Shown: one piece after another, positions 8,244 to 15,938 of the stretch
How positions within the stretch are numbered: the first letter of the stretch is position 1
How the letters are laid out: each line of letters opens with the position of its first letter
Assembly (NCBI RefSeq): GCF_000576595.1
Contig: NZ_AWSA01000019.1
Location: 1 to 64,000 of the forward strand
DNA: 64,000 nucleotides
Direction of reading: 5' to 3'
Source of the DNA: Intrasporangium oryzae NRRL B-24470
GTDB lineage: Bacteria > Actinomycetota > Actinomycetes > Actinomycetales > Dermatophilaceae
Translations under genes and position numbers: made by a program
The notes under the pieces: model-generated
Told to the model about the DNA's origin: nothing
The model's input: only the letters and a program-made list of their open reading frames with translations
Databases searched by the model: none

Positions 8244-9104
8244 TCAGGCGCGGTCGCCCGACCGCATCCCGACGAGCTCGGCGGAGACGTCCCAGAGCCG
8301 AGCCGTGGCAGAGGCGTCCTGCGAGGCTCGGGACGAGCTCCTCGCCTTCCTGTTCGCGAAGTAGTGGCCGGTGACGCCCTCCACGTCGGGGGAGGACGCC
8401 AGGTAGATCGATGTCTCGGCGCCCCGGGCGGGGCTCTTCATCAAGGGCCGCATGACCGGCAGCATAACCCGCATCCAGGGGGCTGAGTCCTCCTGCCCGA
8501 AGCCGGTCCGGACGACGCCGGGGTGGAGGGCGTTGGCGGTGACGCCGGAGCCCTGCAGGCGCCGCGCGAGCTCGTACGTGAACATGACGTTGGCGAGCTT
8601 GGACTGGCTGTAGGCGCGTTGCCCGCTGTAGCGCCGCTCGCCCTGCAGGTCGTCGAAGTCGATGCGGCCCATGGCGTGTGCGCCGGACGACACGGTGACC
8701 ACGCGCGCCGGTGCGCTCGCGCGCAGCGGGTCGAGCAGCAGGTTCGTCAGGAGGAAGGGCGCGAGGTGGTTCACCGCGAAGGTGCGCTCGAGGCCGTCCT
8801 CGGTGGTGTGCCGGCTCGCCCAGGATCCGCCGACATTGTTGACCAGGACGTCGAGACGCGCGTATGCCGCTCGCACCCGTTCCGCGAGCTGGCGCACCTC
8901 GCGCTGCGACGACAGGTCGGCCAGGAAGACGTCGACCTCACCCCCTCCGGCGCGCAGCCGCTGGCCGGCGGCCTCGGCCCGTGCGACATCCCGCCCGACG
9001 ACTCCTACGCGGGCTCCGAGGGAGACAAGACCCTCGGCCGTGGCGAGGCCGATCCCGCCGGTGGCGCCCGTGACGAGAACGGTCTTGCCGGACATCGAGC
9101 CCAT
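8244..9104 (-). CDS. Short-chain dehydrogenase/reductase (retinol-dehydrogenase-like)
   Basis: This 286-residue SDR has the cofactor motif TGATGGIG at residues 12-19, NNVGG near 89-93, catalytic Ser near 139-140 and Tyr165-x3-Lys169 (YSQSK). The run with FAVNHLAPFLLTNLL and the long C-terminal region fit the retinol-dehydrogenase-like subgroup, which usually prefers NADP(H). The C-terminus has a Ser/Arg-rich stretch after HYFANRKA. GGAGGACC precedes the ATG. A 16-bp palindrome 25 bases upstream suggests control by a TetR-type repressor encoded elsewhere. The substrate is unknown. Confidence 0.85.
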   Translation of the reverse strand: MGSMSGKTVLVTGATGGIGLATAEGLVSLGARVGVVGRDVARAEAAGQRLRAGGGEVDVFLADLSSQREVRQLAERVRAAYARLDVLVNNVGGSWASRHTTEDGLERTFAVNHLAPFLLTNLLLDPLRASAPARVVTVSSGAHAMGRIDFDDLQGERRYSGQRAYSQSKLANVMFTYELARRLQGSGVTANALHPGVVRTGFGQEDSAPWMRVMLPVMRPLMKSPARGAETSIYLASSPDVEGVTGHYFANRKARSSSRASQDASATARLWDVSAELVGMRSGDRA

Positions 9105-9129
9105 CGCGGTCCTCCGCCAGTCCTCTGAG

Positions 9130-9145
9130 TAGACAGATCTGTCTA
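9130..9145 (-). promoter_or_regulatory. Operator-like 16-bp perfect palindrome
   Basis: TAGACAGATCTGTCTA is self-complementary over all 16 bases. It sits 25 bases upstream of the SDR start and is followed by a further imperfect TATCTGTCAG. This is the usual size and position of a TetR-family operator. No regulator gene is adjacent. Confidence 0.55.
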
Positions 9146-9215
9146 TCTGTCAGTGACCCACCCTACGGACGGGTTCGCGCCCCGGCAAGGGGGTGCCCCG
9201 GCAAGGGGCACGCAA

Positions 9216-9255
9216 CGAGACCCCCGGGGCCACCCGAGGTGGTCCGGGGGTCTCG
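9216..9255 (-). terminator. Strong hairpin downstream of the 51-residue gene
   Basis: CGAGACCCCCGG at 9216-9227 pairs perfectly with CCGGGGGTCTCG at 9244-9255. The inner bases also pair partly. The hairpin lies 28 bases beyond the stop of the small minus-strand gene and would separate it from the SDR gene that follows on the same strand. Confidence 0.6.
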
Positions 9256-9283
9256 CTCCTGGACGGCGACGCGGGCACGGGGG

Positions 9284-9439
9284 TCACGCGCCGACGGGTC
9301 GTTCCGGCCCGGACTGGCGCCACCATCGGCCCGAGGCCAGGCCGGCACGTCGCGTGCTGTCGGAGCGCTCGGACCGCATCTCCGCGGCGAGCGACAGGCG
9401 GCGCTGCTCGGCCATCCACAACATGGTCGGGTCATACAT
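9284..9439 (-). CDS. Small Arg-rich protein of 51 residues
   Basis: The minus-strand frame starts MYDPTMLWMAEQRRLSLAAE and is rich in Arg, Glu and Ser. A clear GGGAGAG ribosome binding site lies about seven bases before the ATG at 9439. A perfect 12-bp hairpin follows the stop. Having a ribosome binding site, an open frame and a terminator in the right order makes a real gene likely despite its size. No family was recognised; the amphipathic helix pattern in the first half could mediate binding to a partner. Confidence 0.55.
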   Translation of the reverse strand: MYDPTMLWMAEQRRLSLAAEMRSERSDSTRRAGLASGRWWRQSGPERPVGA

Positions 9440-9646
9440 CGTGTTCTCTCCCTGTCTCTGGTGTCGAGCTGACACCGGAACCGTCCCGTGGCCGCCTTCC
9501 GCGAGCCTTCCCGGGCGACAGCGCGCTCATCCGCGCCGCAGGGCGCTGCGGGAAGGCCGGGGAAGGCCGAGGGAAGGCGGCCTTCCTACGTTCCGGTCAT
9601 CCAGCAGCGGCCGGGACCGTCCCGGCCTCCAGACAAGGAGAACGGC

Positions 9647-10216
9647 ATGACCATCACCGCAGGCGCTCACCTCAACGGCGTCGACACCCCGACCCTCTTC
9701 GCGACGCTCGACGCCGTGAAGGCCCAGCCCGAGATCGCGAAGTTCCAGTTCCGCGCCGAGAACACCTGGCAGTCCGGCACCCACAGCCGCTCGACGATCT
9801 CCGGCTTCTTCGGGGCCGGGCAGGAGCTCGCCCACGAGAACCCGACGGTCGTCGAGGCGGACCACCCGGCCGTCCTCGTGGGCCGTGACCGGGGGCCGAC
9901 TCCCGTCGAGTACCTCCTTCCGGCCCTGGCCGCGTGCCTGACCTCCGGTGTGGCCAACATCGCGGCCGCACGCGGTGTCGCGCTGACCAAGGTCACGTCC
10001 GTCGTCGAGGGCGACATCGACCTGCTCGGCATCCTCGGCCTCGGCGGTGGAGCGGTCCGCAACGGCTACGAGGGGATCCGCGTCACCTTCCACATCGAGG
10101 GCGACGCCGACGACGAGACCCTCCGCGGCATCGTCGAGCAGTCCCGCCGGCGCTCCGCGGTCTTCGACGCACTCACCAACCCGACGCCCGTCTCCATCGA
10201 CGTGGTGACCGGCTGA
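9647..10216 (+). CDS. OsmC-family protein
   Basis: The 189-residue protein follows the OsmC/Ohr fold: an N-terminal strand region, then a long helix with EYLLPALAACLTSGVANIAA carrying Cys97, and a C-terminal HIEGDADDETLRGIVEQS. Canonical OsmC/Ohr peroxidases use two cysteines. Here the second position reads Ser in RRRSAVFD, so thiol peroxidase activity by the usual mechanism is doubtful. The start at 9647 has AAGGAG upstream. It is the first gene of a three-gene run with two flavoproteins. Confidence 0.8.
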   Translation: MTITAGAHLNGVDTPTLFATLDAVKAQPEIAKFQFRAENTWQSGTHSRSTISGFFGAGQELAHENPTVVEADHPAVLVGRDRGPTPVEYLLPALAACLTSGVANIAAARGVALTKVTSVVEGDIDLLGILGLGGGAVRNGYEGIRVTFHIEGDADDETLRGIVEQSRRRSAVFDALTNPTPVSIDVVTG

Positions 10217-10295
10217 GGCGCGACGGTCACGGACGCCCAGCCGGGTCCGGACGGTATACGGCCGACCGGACCCGGCGGGGCGAAGGAGGAGAGCA

Positions 10296-11600
10296 ATGCA
10301 CATCATCGACACCGTCGTCATCGGCGCCGGCCACGCGGGTCTCGCCGTCAGCCGCCTGCTGGCCCGGGAGGGCCGCGACCACGTCGTCCTCGAGCGGGGG
10401 CGCGTCGCGGAGAGCTGGCTGTCCGCCCGGTGGGACTCGCTCCACCTGCTGACACCCACCTGGATGACTCGACTTCCCGACTGGTCCGAGCCGGTGGGGG
10501 ACCCGGACGGGTTCATGAGCGCGGGAGCGCTGGCCCAGCACCTCGAGGCGTATGCCGCGTCGTTCGGGTCGCCGGTCGCGCGCGGGACCGCCGTGGAGGA
10601 GGTCGCACACCGGGGCGGGCGCTACGTGGTGTGCACCGACCGAGGCTCGTGGGCGGCGAGCCACGTCGTCATCGCGACGGGACCGGGGAGCCGGCCCCAC
10701 CTGCCACCCGCCCTCGAGCCGTTGGCCGGTGAGCTGCACGTCGTCGCCGCCTGCGACTACCGCAACCCCGACCTGCTCCCAGCCGGCGGGGTGCTGGTGG
10801 TCGGCGCTTCGGCCTCCGGCGTCCAGATCGCCGACGAGCTTCGTCGGGCCGGCCGCGAGGTCGTCCTGTCCGTCGGACGCCACACCCGACTGCCCCGGTC
10901 GTACCGGGGACTGGACGTCTACCGCTGGATCGAGCGGACCGGCCGGTCGAGCCGCACCATCGAGCAGGTCCGCGACCCGCGAGCGGCCCGGCGCGAGCCG
11001 TCGGCCCAGCTCGTCGGTCGCGGGCCGGGCGACGCGGGGGCAACCGAGGTGGACCTACCTGCCCTCCGTGCTCGCGGCGTCCGGCTCGTCGGGAGGCTGA
11101 GCGACTCCGACGGACGGCGCGTGTGCTTCGCCGACGACCTGGAGACGACGACCACCGACGCGGACCGGCGGATGAATCGTTTCCTTGACAGCGTGGACCG
11201 ACAGGTCGACGCGGGCCTCCTTGGGCGGCGGGGCCGTCCGGCCGAACGCCCACGCCCCCTCGGCCAGGTCCGTACCGCCACGGCCCTCCACGTACGGGCC
11301 GAGCGGATCCGCACGGTCGTCGTCGCCGCCGGCTACCGGCAGGACCTTCCGTGGCTGAGGCTGTCGATCACGACGCCCGAGGGCGACATCCGGCACCGAC
11401 GTGGCGTGACCCCGGCCCCCGGCGTCTATGTCGTCGGCCAGCGGTTCCAGCATCGTCGCGACTCGGCCATGATCGACGGCGCGCGGCACGACGCGGCGAT
11501 GGTCGTCGCGCATCTCGTCGGGAGTTCCGGGCGAGGACCCGGATGGTTCAGAGCCGACGGCCCGGACCCGAGAGGCGGTGACCGACGTGAGCTCGCATGA
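10296..11600 (+). CDS. Flavin-containing monooxygenase-like NAD(P)/FAD oxidoreductase
   Basis: The 434-residue protein has an FAD-binding GxGxxG (VVIGAGHAGLAVSR, residues 7-20) and a second nucleotide-binding motif (VLVVGASASGVQIA), as in FMO / CzcO-type oxidoreductases. The segment WDSLHLLTPTWMTRLPDW is typical of that group. The C-terminal half is Arg-rich. AAGGAGGAG precedes the ATG. The downstream flavoprotein gene starts inside its last 23 bases, so the two are translationally coupled. Baeyer-Villiger or N/S-oxygenation is possible; the substrate is not known. Confidence 0.82.
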   Translation: MHIIDTVVIGAGHAGLAVSRLLAREGRDHVVLERGRVAESWLSARWDSLHLLTPTWMTRLPDWSEPVGDPDGFMSAGALAQHLEAYAASFGSPVARGTAVEEVAHRGGRYVVCTDRGSWAASHVVIATGPGSRPHLPPALEPLAGELHVVAACDYRNPDLLPAGGVLVVGASASGVQIADELRRAGREVVLSVGRHTRLPRSYRGLDVYRWIERTGRSSRTIEQVRDPRAARREPSAQLVGRGPGDAGATEVDLPALRARGVRLVGRLSDSDGRRVCFADDLETTTTDADRRMNRFLDSVDRQVDAGLLGRRGRPAERPRPLGQVRTATALHVRAERIRTVVVAAGYRQDLPWLRLSITTPEGDIRHRRGVTPAPGVYVVGQRFQHRRDSAMIDGARHDAAMVVAHLVGSSGRGPGWFRADGPDPRGGDRRELA

Positions 11601-12777
11601 CGTCGTCGTCGTCGGCGGCCGGGCGGCCGGTGCTTCGACCGCGATGCTCCTCGCGCGCGCCGGCGCCCGAGTCCTTCTGCTCGAGAAGTCGGCCCACGGG
11701 TCGGACACGGTCTCGACGCACGGGCTGATGCGCGCCGGGGTGCTGCAGCTCTCGCGCTGGGGGCTGCTCGACACGATCGTCGCGGCGCAGACCCCACCCG
11801 TGCGGCGAACGGTCTTCCACTACGCGGGACGCGAGCCCGTACAGGTCACCCTCCGGGCCGGCCGAGGCGTCCCGGCGCTCTTCGCCCCACGGCGGCACCT
11901 GCTGGACCGGGTCCTCGCCGACGCCGCGGCAGCCGCCGGCGCCGACGTCCGCCACCGGGTGACCGTGACCGGGCTGACCCGTGATGCTCGCGGCCGGGTG
12001 TCGGGGGTGCGTGCGGTCGGCCCGGACGGTCGGTCGCTCGCAGCGACGGCCCGCCTCGTCATCGGTGCCGACGGCCTGCGCTCGACGGTGGCCGACCTCG
12101 TGTCGGCGCCGGTCGTACGGCGGGGGCGCGCGGGGGGCGCCATCCTCTACAGCTACTACGAGGGGGTGCCCGTGACCGGGTACGAGTGGGCCTACGGCGA
12201 CGGCGCAGCGGCCGGACTCGTCCCCACGAACGAGGGTCTGACATGCATCTTCGTCGGCACGACACCGGACCGTCTGAGAGACGCCCGGCGGCACGACGGA
12301 CCTGCGGCGTTCTCCCGCCTCTTCGCGGCGGCCGCCCCGGGCCTGACCGAACGCCTCGCCTCGGGCCGTCGGGCGGAGCGGCTCAGAGGGTGGTCGGGTG
12401 TGCCCGGGCAGATGCGCCGCTCCTGGGGCGACGGCTGGGCGCTCGTCGGGGATGCCGGGTACTTCCGCGACCCGATCACCTCGCACGGCATCACCGACGC
12501 CCTGCGCGACTCCGAGCTGCTCGCCCGGGCGGTCCTCGCCGGGCTCGACGACCCTGCGGCCGAGGCCCCCGCGCTCGCTCGCTACCAGTCGCGGAGGGAC
12601 ACCCTGTCCCTCGCGCTGTTCGAGGTGAGCGACCGGATCGCCGCGTACGACTGGGACCTGGACACGGTCCAGGTCCTGCTGAGACAGGTCAGCTCCGCCA
12701 TGGGCGACGAGCTGAGCCTGCTCGAGGGCCTCCCCGGTGTCGAACCCCAGATGGCGAGCCGCCAGTCCGTCGGCTGA
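11578..12777 (+). CDS. FAD-dependent monooxygenase / geranylgeranyl-reductase-like flavoprotein
   Basis: The 399-residue flavoprotein starts with DVVVVGGRAAGASTAMLLAR, an FAD GxGxxG variant, continues with the DG motif in ARLVIGADGLRSTVADL and has the third FAD motif GDAGYFRDPITSHGITDAL. This fits the PHBH / geranylgeranyl-reductase group. The GTG at 11578 overlaps the previous gene by 23 bases; a second GTG at 11587 is an alternative start. Together with OsmC and the FMO-like protein it forms an oxidative-metabolism operon whose substrate cannot be read from sequence. Confidence 0.82.
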   Translation: MTDVSSHDVVVVGGRAAGASTAMLLARAGARVLLLEKSAHGSDTVSTHGLMRAGVLQLSRWGLLDTIVAAQTPPVRRTVFHYAGREPVQVTLRAGRGVPALFAPRRHLLDRVLADAAAAAGADVRHRVTVTGLTRDARGRVSGVRAVGPDGRSLAATARLVIGADGLRSTVADLVSAPVVRRGRAGGAILYSYYEGVPVTGYEWAYGDGAAAGLVPTNEGLTCIFVGTTPDRLRDARRHDGPAAFSRLFAAAAPGLTERLASGRRAERLRGWSGVPGQMRRSWGDGWALVGDAGYFRDPITSHGITDALRDSELLARAVLAGLDDPAAEAPALARYQSRRDTLSLALFEVSDRIAAYDWDLDTVQVLLRQVSSAMGDELSLLEGLPGVEPQMASRQSVG

Positions 12778-12912
12778 CACCTGACACCTGACGCCGCAGG
12801 AGTCGCCCCCTACCGTGGCGTGACACCGTGGGGCGGGGGAGGGGTGTTGCCACGTGTCGTGACCTCGTCGTCCTCGGGCCCTGGGGAGTCGATCTCGCGC
12901 CAGGACACCGCG

Positions 12913-12943
12913 TTTCGCGGGAGGCCACCTCATCCGCTAAGGT
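12913..12943 (+). promoter_or_regulatory. Promoter of tRNA-Gly(GCC) copy 2
   Basis: TTTCGC at 12913 and TAAGGT at 12938 are 19 bases apart, matching the promoter of copy 1. The block CCTCATCCGCTAA is shared by both. Confidence 0.55.
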
Positions 12944-12982
12944 CGTCCACGCACCGAGCGGCACTGCTTCCGGCGGTGTCAT

Positions 12983-13055
12983 GCGGACGTAGCTCAGTTG
13001 GTAGAGCGCAACCTTGCCAAGGTTGAGGTCGCCGGTTCGAGCCCGGTCGTCCGCT
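12983..13055 (+). tRNA. tRNA-Gly(GCC), copy 2
   Basis: The gene is identical to copy 1 at 5943 except for one base in the anticodon stem, which turns a T-G wobble into a C-G pair. Acceptor arms, anticodon GCC and T-arm are intact. It is transcribed alone and ends at a strong terminator. Confidence 0.97.
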
Positions 13056-13061
13056 CTCGAT

Positions 13062-13094
13062 GAGGACCCCGGTCGCCGAGCGACCGGGGTCCTC
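13062..13094 (+). terminator. Intrinsic terminator of tRNA-Gly copy 2
   Basis: GAGGACCCCGGTCGC pairs perfectly with GCGACCGGGGTCCTC around a three-base loop. It starts seven bases after the tRNA. It lies between the tRNA and the convergent small genes and may serve both directions. Confidence 0.8.
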
Positions 13095-13157
13095 GCACGC
13101 CCCGGCACACGTCACCTGGCGCCGCCTCATCCCCCGTGGATGATCAGCGCCGGACGC

Positions 13158-13412
13158 TCAGGCGTCGCGCTGCCCGGTTCCCTCACCTGCGGGGCCGAGG
13201 CGACGGATGTCCAGCAGGACGAGACCCCGGGCACGGAGCATCGCGGCGATCTCGAGGACGCCCAGCTCGGCGGGCAGGTCGACGACGAAGCGGCTGGTCG
13301 AGTGCAGGTGCTGGACGCCGGGGCCGGCGACGGCCGCAAGCTGGGCGGGACCGAGTCGCCCGGCCAGGGCGACCTGGTAGCTGCCGACGGCGGGCGTGGT
13401 GGGGCTACTCAT
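13158..13412 (-). CDS. Small protein of 84 residues, paralogue of its upstream neighbour
   Basis: The frame starts MSSPTTPAVGSYQVALAGRL and ends soon after LLDIRRL. It overlaps the stop of the preceding gene by eight bases. It can be aligned along its whole core with the upstream product: Tyr-x-Val-x-x-Ala-Gly near the start, a hydrophobic LGVLEIAAMLRARGL in the second half and a terminal Arg-Arg. No membrane segment or signal peptide is evident. The family was not recognised. The overlap and similarity suggest the two chains act together, perhaps as a heterodimer. Confidence 0.65.
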   Translation of the reverse strand: MSSPTTPAVGSYQVALAGRLGPAQLAAVAGPGVQHLHSTSRFVVDLPAELGVLEIAAMLRARGLVLLDIRRLGPAGEGTGQRDA

Positions 13413-13668
13413 CGCGATGCACCTTCCCGGGTCCTTCGACGTCGTCCATCTCTGCGATCTCGCCGACCTCGCCCACCCGCCTGACCTCGACCACGTCGAT
13501 GCCGAGGCCCCGCAGCCTGGTGAGCAGCCCGAAGAGCGCGGCCTGGTCGGCCACGCCGTAGAGGACGGTGTCGACCGGGTCGGACTCGATGCGGACGGCC
13601 CGCATGTCATCCAGATCCTCGGCGGGCACCGTGCCGGCGACGCGGACCTCATACCTCGACTGCGCCAT
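13405..13668 (-). CDS. Small protein of 87 residues, paralogue of its downstream neighbour
   Basis: The frame starts MAQSRYEVRVAGTVPAEDLD with AGGAGATGG upstream, which selects the ATG at 13668 over a longer upstream frame. The core RYEVRVAGTVP, then FGLLTRLRGLGIDVVEVRRV, matches the layout of the following gene. The compact alternation of strands and helices suggests a small alpha/beta domain, possibly ACT-like or ferredoxin-like, but this is not secure. Homologues of this type are, to my knowledge, common uncharacterised actinobacterial proteins. Confidence 0.7.
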   Translation of the reverse strand: MAQSRYEVRVAGTVPAEDLDDMRAVRIESDPVDTVLYGVADQAALFGLLTRLRGLGIDVVEVRRVGEVGEIAEMDDVEGPGKVHRDE

Positions 13669-13954
13669 GATCCATCTCCTCCGGACGTCCGTGGCTTCGA
13701 GACTCGCAAGGTCCCCACGCGTGGTCGTCATCCCGGGTGGGTGATCGCGCCCACATCCACCGGCCTGCGACCGACCGCCGCGGCCGGTGTCTGTCGCACC
13801 TGACCCGGCCGTGGTTGCCGAGAACTCGTCAGCACCGCGGTCGCTGAAGCCGGGTCCCGGGCCGGCGCGGATCACCCCCCACGGACGAGGACATGGCGGG
13901 CCCGTGGAACGAGGCTTGCAGCGTCAGACCACGCGGTAGAGACAGGAGCTCACC

Positions 13955-14446
13955 ATGTCGGACATCAGGTCAACACCAACCCCGGTTCCGTCCACCTCGC
14001 CGGACGGCAGGCCGGTAGCCACCCCACCGCAGGCCGAGTGGGCCCCCGAGCCGAGCGGCTGGGTCGGCTGGATCGCCTTCGGCGGCGTCATGATGATCAT
14101 GCTCGGCGTCTTCCACGCCATCCAGGGCCTCGTCGCCATCTTCCAGGACACGTACTACCTGGTCGGCACGAACAAGCTCGTCGTCCACGTGGACTACACC
14201 GCGTGGGGCTGGATCCACATGATCATCGGCCTCATCGTCCTGTTCGCCGGCATCGGCCTGCTCGTCGGGCAGATGTGGGCCCGCGTCGTCGGTGTGATCG
14301 CCGCGATGGTCAGTGCGGTCGTCAACATCGGGTTCCTCGCGGCCTACCCCATCTGGTCGACGATCATGATCGCCATCGATGTTCTCGTGATCTGGGCCAT
14401 CATGGTCCACGGCCGCGAGGTACGCCCGCCGGCCGAGTCACGCTGA
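13955..14446 (+). CDS. Four-helix membrane protein of the DUF7144 type
   Basis: The 163-residue protein has a Pro/Ser/Thr-rich cytoplasmic head of about 35 residues and four hydrophobic helices: near 38-60, 86-104, 108-130 and 134-152. Between helices 1 and 2 lies the conserved-looking DTYYLVGTNKLVVHVDYTAWG, and GWIHMIIGLIVLFAGIGLLV follows. This is the pattern of DUF7144 proteins, small integral membrane proteins of unknown role in actinobacteria. A ribosome binding site (ACAGGAG) precedes the ATG. The next gene starts one base after its stop. Confidence 0.75.
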   Translation: MSDIRSTPTPVPSTSPDGRPVATPPQAEWAPEPSGWVGWIAFGGVMMIMLGVFHAIQGLVAIFQDTYYLVGTNKLVVHVDYTAWGWIHMIIGLIVLFAGIGLLVGQMWARVVGVIAAMVSAVVNIGFLAAYPIWSTIMIAIDVLVIWAIMVHGREVRPPAESR

Positions 14447-14447
14447 G

Positions 14448-15797
14448 GTGATCGACGTGGCCGTCACCGACCAGGCCGACGAGCTCGAGCGACTCCGCCG
14501 CAGGGTGGCCGAGCTCGAGGCGGAGCGCGCGACGCCACCGACTCCGGAGGAGGGCCGGAGCCGGTGGCGTTCCATCGTGTCCTCGATCCTCATCGTCCTG
14601 TCCTGCCTTCTTGCACCTCTCGCGGTGACGGCCGTCTGGGCCCACAACCAGGTCTCCGACACGAACCAGTACGTCGAGACCGTCGCGCCTCTGGCGAGCG
14701 ACCCGGCGGTCCAGGACGCCCTGGCCAACCGGGTGACGGCCGAGATCTTCGCGCGCGTCGACATCGAGTCGATCACGGCACAGACCCTCGCCGCGCTCGG
14801 CAGGCTCGACCTGCCTCCGGTGGCCGCGAGCGCCCTGCAGGGGCTCCAGGCGCCGATCGTCAACGGCATCGAGAGCTTCACCCGCACCCAGGTCGACAAG
14901 GCCCTTGCGAGTCCGCAGTTCGCCGCGGTGTGGGAGCAGGCGAACCGCGTCGCACACGCGGAGCTCGTGCGTCTGCTCTCGGGGGAGCAGGGCGGCGCGC
15001 TCAGCGCCCAGAACGGCACGGTGACCCTCAACCTCGCGCCGATCGTCGCGCAGGTCAAGCAGCAGCTGGTCGCGAACGGCTATGGCTTCGCGAGCAACAT
15101 CCCGACGGTCAACACGTCGTTCACCCTCGTCCAGTCCAACGCCGTCACCAAGGCCCAGGGCCTCTTCAACCTGCTCAACACCCTCGGCGTGTGGCTGCCG
15201 ATCATCACCCTGATCCTCTTCGGCCTCGGCGTGTACCTCGCGCGGGACCATCGGCGGGCCCTCATGCTCGGGTCCCTCGGGATCGTGGCCGCCGTGCTCG
15301 CCATCGGGGTCCTGCTCGCCGTCGCCAGGCCGCTCTACCTCGACGCACTTCCCTCGACCACGCCCCGCGAGGCCGCGGGGGACGTCTTCGACACGCTCGT
15401 CCGCTTCCTGCGGACCGGGCTGCGCACGACGGCCCTCACCTTCCTCGTCATCGCCCTCGGCGCGTTCTTCACCGGCCCCTCGACCTCGGCGGTCCGAACC
15501 CGGGAGGCGCTCGGCAAGGGCATCGCCTCTCTGCGCGGGGGCGCCGAGTCGAAGGGACTGCGCACCGGGCGCGTCGGAGCCTTCGCGTTCGCGCACAAGC
15601 GGGCGCTCGACCTCTCCGTCGCCATCCTCGGCGGACTGACCCTGGTCTTCTGGGACCGTCCCGACGGGAAGGTCGTCCTCGTGACGGCTCTCGTCGTGCT
15701 CGTCCTCGTGGGACTGATCGAGTTCATCGCTCGTCCGCCGGCCGTCGCCCTGTCGGTGGCGCCGAGCGGAGGAGACCCGCGGACTCCCGTCGCGTGA
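14448..15797 (+). CDS. Membrane protein with large extracytoplasmic domain
   Basis: The 449-residue protein starts with a coiled-coil-like ELERLRRRVAELEAERA, then a membrane helix near 44-65, an extracytoplasmic domain of about 190 residues beginning NQVSDTNQYVETVAPLASDP, and further helices near 262-282, 290-310, 335-355 and 385-430. The QYVETVAPLASDPAVQDAL segment is typical of a widespread actinobacterial membrane protein family without known function. The GTG start follows the DUF7144 stop by one base, so the two are co-translated. A bidirectional hairpin follows. Confidence 0.75.
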   Translation: MIDVAVTDQADELERLRRRVAELEAERATPPTPEEGRSRWRSIVSSILIVLSCLLAPLAVTAVWAHNQVSDTNQYVETVAPLASDPAVQDALANRVTAEIFARVDIESITAQTLAALGRLDLPPVAASALQGLQAPIVNGIESFTRTQVDKALASPQFAAVWEQANRVAHAELVRLLSGEQGGALSAQNGTVTLNLAPIVAQVKQQLVANGYGFASNIPTVNTSFTLVQSNAVTKAQGLFNLLNTLGVWLPIITLILFGLGVYLARDHRRALMLGSLGIVAAVLAIGVLLAVARPLYLDALPSTTPREAAGDVFDTLVRFLRTGLRTTALTFLVIALGAFFTGPSTSAVRTREALGKGIASLRGGAESKGLRTGRVGAFAFAHKRALDLSVAILGGLTLVFWDRPDGKVVLVTALVVLVLVGLIEFIARPPAVALSVAPSGGDPRTPVA

Positions 15798-15874
15798 CGG
15801 GCGGCCCGCTGGTCCCGCCGCCGGCTGCCCTCCCCAGAGGGTTCGCCGCGAGCAGACGCCACGAGCAGACGCCA

Positions 15875-15909
15875 CCGTATGCCGCTCAGCTGGGCTGAGC
15901 GGCATACGG
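15875..15909. terminator. Bidirectional hairpin built from two CGGCATACG words
   Basis: CCGTATGCCGCTCAGC pairs perfectly over 16 bases with its complement, leaving a three-base loop. It lies between the convergent membrane protein and DUF2252 genes. Each arm contains one copy of the repeated CGGCATACG word, in inverted orientation. Confidence 0.8.
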
Positions 15910-15938
15910 CCTGCCGGGTGCCCGGCGGACGACCGGGC

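Noticed and set aside
12774-12796. CTGACACC tandem repeat after the flavoprotein gene
   Set aside because: Only about 2.5 copies of eight bases, partly inside the stop region; too short to interpret.
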